Origin: Letharia columbiana
Lineage: Eukaryota; Ascomycota; Lecanoromycetes; Lecanorales; Parmeliaceae
Direction: 5' to 3'
Assembly: GCF_014066305.1 (NCBI RefSeq)
Contig: NW_023501049.1
Coordinates: 643,001-707,000 of the forward strand
Length of the DNA stretch: 64,000 nt
Under the pieces are notes generated by a model. That model ran no database searches, was not told where the DNA came from, and saw only the letters and a list, made by a program, of their open reading frames with translations. Below, in pieces: positions 46,467 to 57,724 of this stretch. The number at the start of each line of letters is the position of its first letter. The stretch's first letter is position 1. The translations under genes and the position numbers were made by a program.

Positions 46467-46663
46467 TTGGAACAATGACATTCATCAGTGAACAAACTTC
46501 AGACTCCTGGTGTCTAAGTCGTGAAGGCTGCAACGATACAGGGAAGCTATAAACACTGTGAATCTACAGTATGAGAGTGACACAAATGCTTGGCACAATG
46601 ATTTCTCAAAGAGGGCTTCACTGTAAAGAGTGACAACACAGTGGACGACCTTGCTATATAAAT

Positions 46664-46987
46664 ATGTTCGCCTTCCAGCTGTCTCCGTCTTCCAACCCAC
46701 GCACTCCCGACAGCAAACTTCTCAAAGCACCTGCAATCAAATCCACCTACCTCAAAGTCTCCAGTCACCATAAGCAGCCAAGGGGGTCCAGAGCATCGAT
46801 TGTCGGAATGCCTTTCTCCGAACTCCTCCTCAAAGGCGTCAAGCTTACAGCTAGAGGAGCCGGCTTGGTCGCAGTGGTCGCGGTGGTCAACATTGTACCA
46901 GCCGCCGCCTACGAGCGCTCTGGGTGGATGACTCAGAAGGATCTCGAGCGAAACATCAAGGCGCAGCAGAGCCGTCCAGGCACCTGA
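46664..46987 (+). CDS. Small predicted single-pass membrane protein
   Basis: 107 residues from ATG 46,664; an internal ATG at 46,808 would give 59 residues (MPFSELLLKGVKLTARGAG...). One hydrophobic stretch (GLVAVVAVVNIVPAAA) flanked by basic residues before it and a charged tail after it (YERSGWMTQKDLERNIKAQ) looks like a small membrane-anchored, perhaps mitochondrial, protein. The upstream extension is Ser/Pro/Lys-rich and less protein-like, so the shorter form may be the real one. No family recognised. Confidence 0.5.
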   Translation: MFAFQLSPSSNPRTPDSKLLKAPAIKSTYLKVSSHHKQPRGSRASIVGMPFSELLLKGVKLTARGAGLVAVVAVVNIVPAAAYERSGWMTQKDLERNIKAQQSRPGT

Positions 46988-47837
46988 GTGTAAGTCTTCC
47001 GTGTGCATTTTGTGATCGTTTTGCGTGGGAAGACGTTTGCTGACTGTTCACGATAGCGTAACAGAAGACTTTAGGGCACGAGATGGAGGACTTGGGGGAT
47101 GAGAGCGGGCCTTGGGTGCTGTGCGCAGGATGATGGCCCTGCGAGTTCTTGTTGGAATCATGGATATGGACAAGGAAAGCATTCGATCATCGGATTCGGA
47201 ACGACGAGCTTATGCGAATCTCTATACGAAAAGGGCCACTTGAGAAGCTAGGCTTTCCTCTTCCCTTGGTCTTACTGTTTTGGCAGTCTAGCATGTACAG
47301 TAAATCCAGACATATCCCAAACTCCTTCCAAACACTAGTGACGGCTAACAGCCCGTGTAAGCGCTATTGGAAAATTACCCCCGTGGTGCGCCTCTTCTTG
47401 TTATCTCCTTCTTTTGCCAATTTTGCTCAGCGAATCGTCCAATCGAGACAAAGTTTGCACTCCTTCCCTGTTCTTAGCGGTGGCTTACAGCGCTTCTAGA
47501 CCCTCTGTTATCCAGCTATTGACTGTCATTCATCAAAATTCAAGTTGGAATCTTCAAGTAGCACGAGTAGGTAGATGAAGAATTTGCAGATGCGCCTTCC
47601 AGCCGGCAAAGGTCCTTAAAAACGCGCTCTTGAGCACGAAGATCGAGTACATTGATTGGATAGATAGGGGGAATTCGCATGTCGCAAATGTATGTCAAGT
47701 GTGTGTGTCTCCCGCGGCTGAGAATGCCGGAGATCCGCCAACGTATATCTCCCCAATCCCGATATGTGAGAAGCGTCGAGATGGATATCTCCCCATCCAA
47801 ATACGTCCGGATTCTGGCAGTCCGGCAATGAGCGAAG
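46988..47837. other. Intergenic region
   Basis: 850 bp. A twice-occurring gatatctcccca-type segment (about 47,746 and 47,791) is the only repetition noticed. No supported gene. Confidence 0.4.
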
Positions 47838-49120
47838 ATGAGATGCAGAAAAGAAGGCTCTCCCCTGGCTTGTCTCTGTTCGTTGTGGCTACTGGTCCAT
47901 GTTGCCAGCTCCTTACCTGCCTCACCCTTGATACTGCCGTCTCAAGGTCTTAGTCAAGACGTGCAGTCGTCGAATGCATCGAATGCAGTGGACATGTATA
48001 CAGCCCTGATGCCCGGTAGAAGTTTGCGCTGACATGCTCTGCACAGATCAGAACTCTTCCCGATTCCCGACAGTGATTTAGCACTCAGGTTCTGGGCTTA
48101 CGGCAATGAAGTAGACCCGGTCAGCATTATCGTTTCATTTCACTGACTTCCTTCCCGATACTGCGGTCATCCTCCACCCGCCATTGATCCCTAGACGCTA
48201 TCACAGGACTTGAACTTGAACCCGGAAAAGCAATGCTGACTCTTAAGATGTGCTAGTGGACGTTGCAATCGATCCTTATCGTCTCACAAGCCTTTCTGCA
48301 AGAACAGATCAATTTGCACGGCGATGAAGGCCACCCTCTCAACGGTGGGCTCGAATACGATTTAGGAGATGATTTGGAGATATTGATCAGGAAGATGCCT
48401 GAGGATCCGGATGGGCTGGATTGGTCCGAGCTGGAGGACGTCATTGCTGGACTCTGGGAGTACATCGTTACAGGCGTGCGGTATCGCGCGGTGACTTTTG
48501 ATATCCTCGACATCGAGGATGATTCTCAGATCGGCTGGGGTCATATCGTCAAGTGGGAGAGAAATTCGCTTTCGAACAGGACGGCCAAAAGAGGTCTGGA
48601 GATCCCCACTCTGGCGCTGCCCTCTTCTGCAATTTCAATTCCTAACCAGCGCAACTCGAGCCTGCCTAACCTTGGTGGACCTGTCGACTGGCCGGTCGAG
48701 GATAGCGACATGACCCTCAGATTCTCGGGCAGCGGTGGTCATCGCTCCATAGGGCAAGCACTGGACCCGGAGGCGGTCAGGAACCTTTTCGTTGTCGTAA
48801 TCGAAATTGTTCAGAACGCCATCGCGGCTAGCGGGGAGGATGCCATACTGGGGGGCAGTAGCTTTCGCTATGGCAGACTGGTTGTGCTGGAAGTCATCAA
48901 TTCGCCTCACATGCTTACTTGGGGACAACTTGCAACGGTGGTTCTGGGACTGGTCGATTACATGATTGACCACAAGCATTGCCGTTCGAGCTATTTCACT
49001 GTTTACCTCGGCGATCCAATGGTGGAGGTTGCGATCGGTAAGATTGCGAAAGGCATTGTTCAGCATAACAATGTGACAGTAGCAAGAAGAACTCCTGTAG
49101 ACGGAGGTGGAGCGGGTTGA
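47838..49120 (+). CDS. Predicted secreted orphan protein
   Basis: Proposed exons 47,838-47,995, 48,047-48,110 and 48,257-49,120 give 361 residues. Intron 1 (51 nt, GTATAC...CTGAC...CACAG) and intron 2 (146 nt, GTAGAC...GCTGAC...TGCTAG) both have good branch points and restore frame. The N-terminus CLCSLWLLVHVASSLPAS is a likely signal peptide. The rest (HPLNGGLEYDLGDDLEILIRK, NLFVVVIEIVQNAI, RLVVLEVINSPHMLTWGQLATVVLGLVDYM, SYFTVYLGD) resembles fungus-specific secreted proteins of unknown function. The last exon is secure. The first two are inference. It stands alone between a gene-poor region and a MITE-like element. Confidence 0.6.
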
Positions 49121-49617
49121 GAACGATGCAAAGGCGGATTGAATAAGTTGAGAAGATTCAGAGACTTTAAAAGCTGACCGAACACGTGAGTTTTCGATTG
49201 GCAGTAATCTTCGCTTGCTGCAGAAGGACACTTGACACGTATCTCGGCAACATCGACATCCTTCTCTCTGAAGGTCCTCTTCACTCCCTACCCAATCATG
49301 CCACACATTGCCAAAGGCATCTGAGATGACGCGTCAGAACGAAGGTCAAAAGCGTTTCCTCATGAGGTCAGCTCCATCCTTCCGATGAGCCTACAGATCC
49401 CTGCTCCACTCCAGTGGATTGTAGGACGAGAAGAAGCGCCAATCGTCATTTTGCAATTCCTAGACGCCTTCTCGAATTTCGTAAAGGTCCATGCTCTCAG
49501 GCTTCTTTGTGGCAAAAGTTTGAGCCAGGATTCAAGGCATGTGCGACGATGCATTGGGACAGTATGGCAGAATAGAAATGAGACAAGACAATTGATGAGC
49601 AGGAGGTGGTAAGAATA
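49121..49617. other. Intergenic region
   Basis: About 500 bp from the orphan gene's stop to the MITE-like element. A 75-codon plus frame at 49,385-49,612 has no recognisable similarity. Confidence 0.4.
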
Positions 49618-50078
49618 TGTAGCCAAATTTATACATAGAGGCCCAAAACCCTTAATGAAGTCGTAGAGTTTAGACACAGTACCTTGAAAATACCAACGAT
49701 TTCTGTAGGTTTTTCCTCACAACCGTCACTTTACCTGTAAAGTGAATTCTTAGAAGTCAAATAGTTCAGGCGCAGTACCAGAAAACATTGACGGGTTTCG
49801 CGAATTCTTTCTCAGAACCGTCACTTTACCTGCAAGGGAGAACTTATAGAAATCGTATAGTTCAGGCGTAGTATAGAAAATATTGACGAAACTTGTATTT
49901 TTTCTAAGAACCGTCATTTAATCTGGGGGGATTTGAAGTCATATAGATCAGGCGCAGTACCAGAAAAACATTATCTTATCTATAGAAATCGTATAGTTCA
50001 GGTGCAGTACCAAAAATTGACGAATTCAAAGTTTACCTAGAAACCGTGAAATTCCCTCTATGGATGACTTTTGCTACA
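49618..50078. mobile_element. MITE-like element, copy 1
   Basis: 461 bp with terminal inverted repeats: left TGTAGCCAAATTTATACATAGAGG, right (complement) TGTAGCAAAAGTCATCCATAGAGG, flanked on both sides by TA, the target duplication of Tc1/mariner-type insertions. The inside is about five diverged units of ~90 bp sharing tagttcaggcgcagtacc and aaccgtcactttacctg. Non-coding. A second copy in opposite orientation lies at 52,937-53,290, on the other side of the sugar-transporter gene. Confidence 0.65.
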
Positions 50079-50779
50079 TACTCTTACATGATTTTTCTGT
50101 GCCGGTATGGTCTTCGCCGTACAGGAGGCCATGCACATTCTCAGACAAAAGCTTCCATGCGAAATCGCCCGTCCTTGGAAACACGTGTTGCCTAATCTTA
50201 TCAAATGTCTTGGAGCGGTGCGCTTATAGGAATCCCATTTCTGTCGTCGCCTAAATAGAGATACGGGGATCGACGGCGCCAGCGTTTGCGGAGGAGTGCA
50301 AAACAGCTGGTTTGATTGGATCGCCAATCTGGCAATTCCACTACAGTACAATATAAGCCATCCCGTTGCAAAGTGCGACATTTACTTTGAATGCCTTTCA
50401 CGTCCATCGATGATCACATTCGGTGAAACGAGTTGATACGGCGGAGAATAGCCATGATGATGTCAATTTGCATCCCCAGAGGCGCGGGCTAACTGTGGCC
50501 CGTGCTTGTGGAGACGAAGGATGGATACTGTACTGTAGCTTCCCTGACTCCTTCCTGGGTATGGTGAGCGGGTTTTGAGTACATTAATCATGCTCCCCTC
50601 CATTTCTTGGCTGTCTCCTGAACCCCAGGTTTTGTGTCTTTTGACTGCGTGGTTATGAGAGCGTTGATAACGCCCAGCGATTATATGCCATTTTTTATAT
50701 CTCATTTGATTTGATTTTATCTGATCTGCGTGTCTACGCAGTCATCGCAGCATTCATCTTGCTCACCTTCTAAGACAAC
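50079..50779. promoter_or_regulatory. Upstream region of the sugar transporter
   Basis: 700 bp between the MITE-like element and the transporter start. A short A/T-rich stretch (ttttttatatctcatttgatttgattttatctgatc) lies about 70-100 bp before the ATG. No operator recognised. Confidence 0.4.
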
Positions 50780-52786
50780 ATGGCTACAGAGCAGGAAGTA
50801 TTCCAGGGTTCGGCATTGTCTTCGGACACCCAGATCCCCAAGGAAGCTCAGAAATACGAGGAAGTAGAATCCAGCGCTGGCCCTCCTGCCAACGATGCCA
50901 AAGACGAAAGTTACGATAACATCGACTATCCTCCGCCATGGAAGTGGGAGAGATTCTTCATCGGAGGCTACAATCAGAGTCGCATGTTCAAGTTCAAGAA
51001 GCCCAAGACCATGTACAACGCTATCAACCTCTTTGCGGGTGTAGCCATCATGTTTTACGGTTATGATCAAGGTGTAATGTCGCAAGTCAACCTGAATGAA
51101 GACTACTGGAATCATAGTATGCATGCGTCTATTCTTAAAGGGGGAAACAGCTAACAACAGACCAGTGGGTATCAATTCCCCGATGGGCAACTCCCGAAAC
51201 GTTGCTGCCGAGGGTGGAATTGTCTCTGTTTACTACGGTGGCACCCTCATCGGAGCACTTATTGCTGGATCGCTAGCCGATCGCGCCGGACGCATAAAGG
51301 CTGTAGTATTCGGGTCTATGTGGGCTCTACTAGGTGCTGTACTACAGGCTTCCGCACAAAACATCGCCTGGATGTGCTGTGCTCGTGTTATCGCTGGGAT
51401 AGGAGTGGGTGCTATCGACTGCGTCATTCCCGTCTGGTCTGCGGAAGTCTCTAGCCACTCTGCAAGAGGCACTTTCCTGGCAGTAGAATTCTTCATGGTG
51501 AGACAGCCTCCAGTTGCTACCTCCCTGATTTGGCTAACAAGAACAAGAATATTGGCGGTCTCGCTCTAGCTTACTGGATTGAATACTTCGCATACCTCAA
51601 CCCCAACAAATCCATGGCGTGGCGTACACCTCTCGCTCTTCAAATCATCTTCATCATTATTATTGGCGTTGGCGTGAATTATTTTCCGGAATCTCCGAGA
51701 TGGCTCATGAAGGTCGGTCGCGAAGAAGAGGCACAAAACGTCCTTAAAGCTACCCGTGAAGGGGATGTGCAACATGAATTGAAGGAGATCAAGAAGGTCG
51801 TCAAGTTCGAGCTGGAGACCTCCACAGCAAACCACTACTGGGCGATGTTATTCCCAAAGGACAAGTATTCCAGGGGCTTGCGATGGCGGGTCTTCCTCGC
51901 TGTCTGGCTTCAGATCATGCAAGAACTTGTTGGAATCGGCGTGATCACCGTCTATGCGATTGATCTCTTCGAGGACGCTGGTTTTGGTGAGGAGCTTAGC
52001 AAGTTGTTGGCAGGTTTCAACAATTTGAGCTACATGCTCTCTGTGATCTTCGCTGTCTATACCTTGGACAGATTTGGTCGTAGATGTAAGTCATGTCATT
52101 GCATGTTCTCCCAAAACGTTGACTTACACGAAAAAGCAACCATGGTCTGGGGCTCCGTCGCCATGGCTCTTATCCTCCTTGTTGCCGGAATCCTGGACAA
52201 GTTTGCACAGGTCAAAGGACCCAACCAACACGCCTACGGCGCTGGAGTCGCGGCCTTCACCTTCCTTTACACTGCCACATTTGGAGCTACGTGGTTGACC
52301 ACACCCTGGCTTTACCCTACGGAAATATTCCCTCTCAACGTACGTGCAAAAGGTGGTGCTTGGTCCGTTGTTGGCTGGTCAATTGGAAACGGCGTCATCA
52401 CCATGATCACGCCATTCCTTTTCCAAGCGATAAGTTACGGAACTCTGCTGTTGCTTTTCGGGCTCAATATCTTCTGCTTGCCATTCGTGATACTCATGTA
52501 CCCTGAAACCTCGGGCCGGAGTCTGGAGCAGATGGATGCTTTCTTCGAGAACGGAAACAGTTGGAATGTCTTCAAGGCCAGCCGTAATATCAAAGATGCA
52601 GGAATTGAGGATTGGCGCTGGACCAAGAAGATGCAAGAGGAGGACTTTGAAGAGTTGGAGCAGGGAGGGAAGACAAGCAATGCGGGAAGAAGTCCGAAGG
52701 AGGACGAGAAAGATGCGAGGCTTAGTTGGAAAAAGAGGCCTGCATACACTTTTAGGCGCAAGGCTTCGAATGCTGGACTCATGTAA
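50780..52786 (+). CDS. MFS sugar porter
   Basis: Four exons (50,780-51,116, 51,166-51,497, 51,548-52,085, 52,137-52,786) separated by introns of 49-51 nt give 618 residues; every junction restores frame. A long hydrophilic N-terminus (~75) leads to 12 expected membrane segments with sugar-porter signatures: GYDQGVMSQV in TM1, ADRAGRIK after TM2, PESPRWLMKVGR after TM6, LDRFGRR between TM8 and TM9, PETSGRSLEQMD at the end. It would move a hexose, polyol or related compound across the plasma membrane by proton symport; the substrate cannot be told. The C-terminus is long and basic. It is bracketed by two inverted MITE-like copies, about 700 bp before and 150 bp after. Confidence 0.87.
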
Positions 52787-52936
52787 TTGGGAGGCTTGGG
52801 AACGGGGCCCGGACGACTTGGATGGAAGGATTCTGGAGTCAATTTACTTGAGTTGTGTTTGAGAGCGCTTGTCACTTAGGCTCTGATCGAAACCGTATGC
52901 AAGATAGATCGGGAAATCATTTTCGTCAGAGAATAA

Positions 52937-53290
52937 TGTAGCAAAAGCTATATGTAGAGGGAATTTCAACTCATAATCGGAAGGAATAAATTAACGATTT
53001 TTAAGAAAGGTTTGTGAAACTATCATTTTTTTGGGCACTGCGCTTGAACTAGACGGCTTCTACAAATTCTCTTTGGTAGGTAAAGTGACGATTTCTAGGA
53101 AATATCTGCGAAAATCGTACTTTTTTATGGAACTATACCTAAACTCTACGACTTCTATAGGGTCTCCCTGATAAATATAATAACCATTTTTAAGGAAAAG
53201 CTCATGAAAATTGTCACTATTTTCTGGCAACTGTCGGATTTCTACCATTTCACTAAGGGTTTTTCCCCCCCATGTATGACTTTTGCTACA
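52937..53290. mobile_element. MITE-like element, copy 2 (inverted)
   Basis: 354 bp with left end TGTAGCAAAAGCTATATGTAGAGG and right end (complement) TGTAGCAAAAGTCATACATGGGGG. Internal units are reverse complements of copy 1 (aggtaaagtgacgatttctagg; ggcactgcgcttgaactag). The flanks are AA and CA, so a target duplication is not intact. Non-coding. Confidence 0.65.
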
Positions 53291-53609
53291 CAGTCTTGAG
53301 ATATAAGTACCTTACTTATACAGCATCATGCAGGCGTTCTGAGATCCGCGTGATTTGGGTTTGATTGCTCAGATCCTTGCACCGCTGCATCTCTCGCGCA
53401 ACCTGCTTTGGGCTCTCCTTTAGATGTGTTAATTTCCCGCAGAAGGATCTTTAAAACTCAGCCTCCGCCAGGGGGCAAGGGTCAGCTACCAGACGTGATA
53501 CCGCTCATCATGAGACTTGCAGCATACTGGAGCCCGCTTAAAACCAGGGTAGCTGCATGGTTATGTCACTGATGCCGACTGCCAAAGACTCTCAACTCGT
53601 GCAACAACA
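53291..53609. other. Intergenic region
   Basis: Promoter side of the DUF7514 gene; 319 bp, no other feature seen. Confidence 0.4.
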
Positions 53610-55052
53610 ATGGCGGGCACTGCGGTAGCCGCGCAAAAATATTGGGGCTATTTGATCCAACCGGACAAGTCTCCGACACCGGTATTCGAACAGCTATTGC
53701 TTGGAGTCGCAAACTACATCGTCAGTCTTTGCTTCCCCTCTTCTGTGACGGTGGGTAAATGGATACTTACCATGACGCAGAACAGACACATTGCGCCTTG
53801 GGACATCCAGACCCTTACGCCCGCCAAGCTCGCAGCCTTCTACCGCCTCGTCGGTGGTGACTACGACCCTCTCTTCCTCGAGACCTCGCAAACCTCGCTC
53901 TCCTTCATCTACCAATCCCTCGGCTGCTACCATACTCTCCAACCAGAAGAAGATCCCTACACACCCCCTACAATACCGTCTCTGACCCCTGCGGGCTTCG
54001 TACGATGGCAGACGGTCCAGCTGCTGCTGGAGCCAGAAGAGCATGTGCCATTTTTGCAAGAGGCGGTGAAGAGGTTCGATCTCACGAACCCGGCAGATGG
54101 CGCGCCGTTTCCAAGTATACTACCCAAGGAGAGTCTACCGTGTCAGCCGGATATAGAGATGGTGGAGTGGCATGAGACTGTGGCGGAAAAGCTGATGTTG
54201 GAAGCCCAGGCGTCGGCGGCAAGGGCGATGCCTCCAAGACCTAATCTCGCGCTGAGTGACATCGATTTGGAGAGCTCGAGGGATACTTCGTCGGTGGATT
54301 CGTATTCTGGTGTGGATGCTGCGCATGGAGCTGGATATTTCAGCCATCCTCGCGCCAACAATCGCGGCCCACTGTTCGTTCAGGTCCCATACAGAGTACG
54401 CCCGCCACCACAGTATCCCAATCAAGAGCCTTGGTCCCCTGAGCGCCGCCGTAGCAGTCTACCCGACGATAGAGCCTACCCATCTTCGTGGCCTCGTGAC
54501 GGGCCTACGCCTACGAACTACGCTCCTCCACCACCACCACCACTACCAAATAGCCATCCTCAACATCATCTTCCGCATCCACATCACCATCCCCACATCC
54601 GTCCACGCCACACCAGAATCCCAAGCGACATCTCCATCACGAGCTCTGACACGTCGGACACATCGAGCACGACCACCAGCTCTGCCTCCATGAGTCCAGT
54701 ACGCTACCACGCCAAGCTCCACTCTCCCTCAGGCCCATCTGGCCCTCGACGTCATTCTACAACTGTTCCTCCACAGCGTCCTGCACAAGGTTATTCGCCC
54801 TATCAAAGGCAGCCTTCCAGCCCCTCGCCCTCGAAAGCAAAGAACGTGCGATGGCAGGATATGGACGACGTGTTCGATGCGCCAAGACACAACATCCCAA
54901 GGAACCGTAGTATGGATTTGAGAGGGAGGGGGGATCCAAGAAATGAGTACAGAGTAGAGGACCAGAGGAGAGGAGCGAGGTCTGTGGGGCCAGTGACTGG
55001 GGTTGGTGGCAGGAGGTATGCTCCTAATGGGAGTGCGATGGACTGGAGATAA
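53610..55052 (+). CDS. DUF7514-type disordered-tail protein
   Basis: Exons 53,610-53,720 and 53,781-55,052 (60 nt intron GTCAGT...ACGCAG, which is in frame and would otherwise be translated) give 460 residues. The splice produces ANYI-NRHIAPWDIQTLTPAKLAAFYRLVGG, matching the conserved globular domain (about 15-165) of a fungal family I recall as DUF7514. Residues ~190-460 are disordered: Ser/Thr, a Pro run (APPPPPPLP), a His-rich stretch (HPQHHLPHPHHHPHIRPRH) and Arg-rich end. Function unknown. No membrane or signal segments. Confidence 0.75.
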   Translation: MAGTAVAAQKYWGYLIQPDKSPTPVFEQLLLGVANYIVSLCFPSSVTVGKWILTMTQNRHIAPWDIQTLTPAKLAAFYRLVGGDYDPLFLETSQTSLSFIYQSLGCYHTLQPEEDPYTPPTIPSLTPAGFVRWQTVQLLLEPEEHVPFLQEAVKRFDLTNPADGAPFPSILPKESLPCQPDIEMVEWHETVAEKLMLEAQASAARAMPPRPNLALSDIDLESSRDTSSVDSYSGVDAAHGAGYFSHPRANNRGPLFVQVPYRVRPPPQYPNQEPWSPERRRSSLPDDRAYPSSWPRDGPTPTNYAPPPPPPLPNSHPQHHLPHPHHHPHIRPRHTRIPSDISITSSDTSDTSSTTTSSASMSPVRYHAKLHSPSGPSGPRRHSTTVPPQRPAQGYSPYQRQPSSPSPSKAKNVRWQDMDDVFDAPRHNIPRNRSMDLRGRGDPRNEYRVEDQRRGARSVGPVTGVGGRRYAPNGSAMDWR

Positions 55053-55621
55053 GTGGATTCACATCTACTAGGAAGGCGTTGATAGGATTTCTTTTCGTCG
55101 GATATACCCTTTTGTAATTGTATCTATATTTTAATTACCGGCTGGTAGGAGGAATGGGTGAGCGAGCGAGCATTTGATATCATTCATACCACATAGCAAG
55201 GTGCAGGCGCATCTCTCCTATTCTTTTGTTTTACTAGCATATATAGAGGATGATCACTGCAAATAATTCAGCTTAGCGAATTACGATAGTGTATCGATGT
55301 TTCCGGTAAAACCGTGAGTTGCTCAACGAAATGGGCGAAACCTTGGGTCCACTTCTCGGCCCCCTCGTCACCTTCCCAAAACTCTCCCCCTTGTTTATCT
55401 TTTCCCTAAGCCTCTCGTCCCTATTTAGGTATTGTAAGTAGCTATTCAATCCAGGCTTTTCCTTTTTCAAAAGAACCGTGTAGATTTTCTGTCATCTAGC
55501 TCATTGCTGCTATCTGTCTTCTTCGGGGTCGATCCCTCATGCTACATATCGTCTTCGTCTTCGACCCTTAACCTCCCCCCAGCATCGACCCTCTCAAAAC
55601 CCACCCCCAGAAACCGCCACA
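55053..55621. other. Intergenic region
   Basis: Separates two plus-strand genes; no gene or repeat. A pyrimidine-rich stretch just before 55,621 (ccttaacctccccccagc) fits a fungal promoter. Confidence 0.45.
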
Positions 55622-56692
55622 ATGGCACCATCAAACCCAACAGACTCAGCCGTAGCCACCATCTCGTCCTACAGAGCCGGGAAACGGCCCCTCCCCTACT
55701 GGCTCCTCAACGTCCCCGAACCCCAATGGCCGTCCCAATGCCCACCCTTCCTCACCGACATCTCGCCCCGGAACCTCGACATCGTCAACGTCCCCGAAGC
55801 CGCGTTCCAGCGCCTGACGTGGCCGGAGGTGCGGCGGACGATCCGAGCCAACCGGATCGAGGAGTTCCGCCGCGCGCCGCTCGACCATCGGAATTATCTG
55901 TGCTATATGGCTCGGTTGAAGGAGGAGCATGGGTCCGTGATGGAGTATGTAAGGGATCGGCGCTTGAGGTGGACGGATCTTGATGCTAAGGGTTTGGCGT
56001 TCGAGGACCCGGGTGTGTATATGGTTTCGTTTTCGTGGATGGGGACGTTTTGTTTGAATGGTTTGGTTTTCTGACGAGTGTGTGGGGAGTGTGGGTAGAT
56101 GATGTGAAGATTATCTATAATGATTGGCCCTATGGCATCGATAAGAGTATTGTCCATCTGTGCGTATGGACGAAGTTCCCGCTCGACGTCGATGAGAAGG
56201 ATCCGGTACGTACAGTTCGGATCTAATCCTTCCCATCGAATATTGACATTGAGTCTCGAGACGTGTTTCGGGAGCTGAAGGATCTTTCTACTCCCCAAAA
56301 ACAGTCTTGGAATTCCATTTCCTGCCTCGAATAAGCAATGCTGACTGCGAAATCTGCGTAGAATGGGGATTTGACGCCGGAGATGAGGGGGAAGATTGAT
56401 GGGTATGTGGAGAGGACTTTTGGGTCGAGGGTCCCGGCTGAGAATGTGGGTTGCTCTTTCTTCCTTATACCAAAGCTTTCACTTGTCGGTTGAGTTGTGA
56501 GAATTCGGTTGGGTTTGACTGATGCCTTGTAAGATCATATGGTTCAAGAACTGGGCGAAGCTGAAATCGATACATTCCATGGAGCATTTTCATGTCATGA
56601 TGAAGGACCCGGATATGGAGTTCATAAAGGAGATTACGAAGGGGGATAGCCCGGCCAGCTCACAGCTTTCCGAGAGTACGATATTAGACTAG
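55622..56692 (+). CDS. DUF3605 family protein
   Basis: Four exons (55,622-56,012, 56,099-56,205, 56,362-56,445, 56,534-56,692; introns of 86, 156, 88 nt) give 246 residues ending in TAG. Family features: [20 protein letters not shown] near the start, a Trp/Arg-rich segment ([28 protein letters not shown] is compressed here to landmarks TWPEVRR and DHRNYL), [25 protein letters not shown], and [20 protein letters not shown] near the C-terminus. Found across ascomycetes; biochemical role unknown. Cytosolic by appearance. All splice sites are standard and phases agree. Confidence 0.82.
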
Positions 56693-57724
56693 ACTCGGGG
56701 AATGGGACAAGGTATCATTTTGCTACAATGCACTGATGCATCTCTCTGAAAACCTTGATCAAGGCTCCAAAATTGCTCGATTGCCAAAGGGCAATAGAGA
56801 TCATTGACGATGCTACAGTGGTAGCATACAGCAGCTGGAGACTACTCTAGACGAACGTTCCCATTGGCCAACCGCTCCCCACTCCGGCCCATTCTACGGA
56901 ATATCAGCACCTACAACCTTGCTTCTCCACACACCCTTTCGCCTCAGCTGAGAAGAACCAGCGGCAGCTTCGAATCTCCAGCCCCGCGTGGTGCGAAAAG
57001 CAGGTGAACTTATTCAAGAGGCTATCGTTTATGCTGCCGCAGACTAAGACTATAATCCGTGGCTGCAGGTGAAGAAGTCGTGGTCTCTTTCGAATTCGCG
57101 ATGGTCAGCAATACCCTCGCCTCCAGGGTTGCGTGCGTGGGGCCTCGTTCTTTTTGTCCCGCACATCAATACCGTCTGGGTACGGTTACCGGAACTTATA
57201 GCCTTCCGCCCAAGGTACCTTCTCATGGCCAAGGCCGTCCGTGGGGGTGGGGACGTGACGATGACAGAAAGCTGCTCTTTCGGCGTTTTGGGACCGTCAC
57301 TGAACGTTTCATTTTCGGGAGCAGTAGAGTGGCGAGGATTGTTGGCGTGAAGGTTGAAAGGGCTTTTACCGCGACAGCTGCAAGGAGTGCAACACCGCCT
57401 TCGCACACGTGGTTGGTAGATTGAATGTTAGCTAGCAACAGTCCTCCTCTTTTGTTAGTGTTCGCCATAACCGCGAGGTCATACACATGTTCCGCCGGTA
57501 TTGTTCCAGGCCCCAAAAATACAAGGAAACAAAATCGTCTTCACTTGTTACTAGTCGCTTTTCTAAGTCACCTCAATGTGGGCAACGCTCGAGATTGGTT
57601 TCAACTGGCGAAGGCTTACCGTGAGCTGTCCGTCCATTGCATGAGGTTTCGCCCAGACCTATCGCATCGCCTTCAGGAGATCCCAGACCATCTCTCCACC
57701 TCTCACGCCATCCAATACAAACAG
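56693..57724. other. Intergenic region with uncertain open frames
   Basis: Roughly 1 kb. From 57,050 to 57,520 several 90-120 codon frames overlap on both strands, none with recognisable similarity or splice context, so I treat them as chance. Confidence 0.4.

Noticed and set aside
52800..53600. Coding frames within the MITE-like copies (e.g. minus 53,060-53,248)
   Set aside because: They arise from repetitive non-coding units, differ between copies and lack start context.
57050..57424. Overlapping 93-121 codon frames on both strands
   Set aside because: No family similarity, conflicting strands and no splice or start context to favour one.
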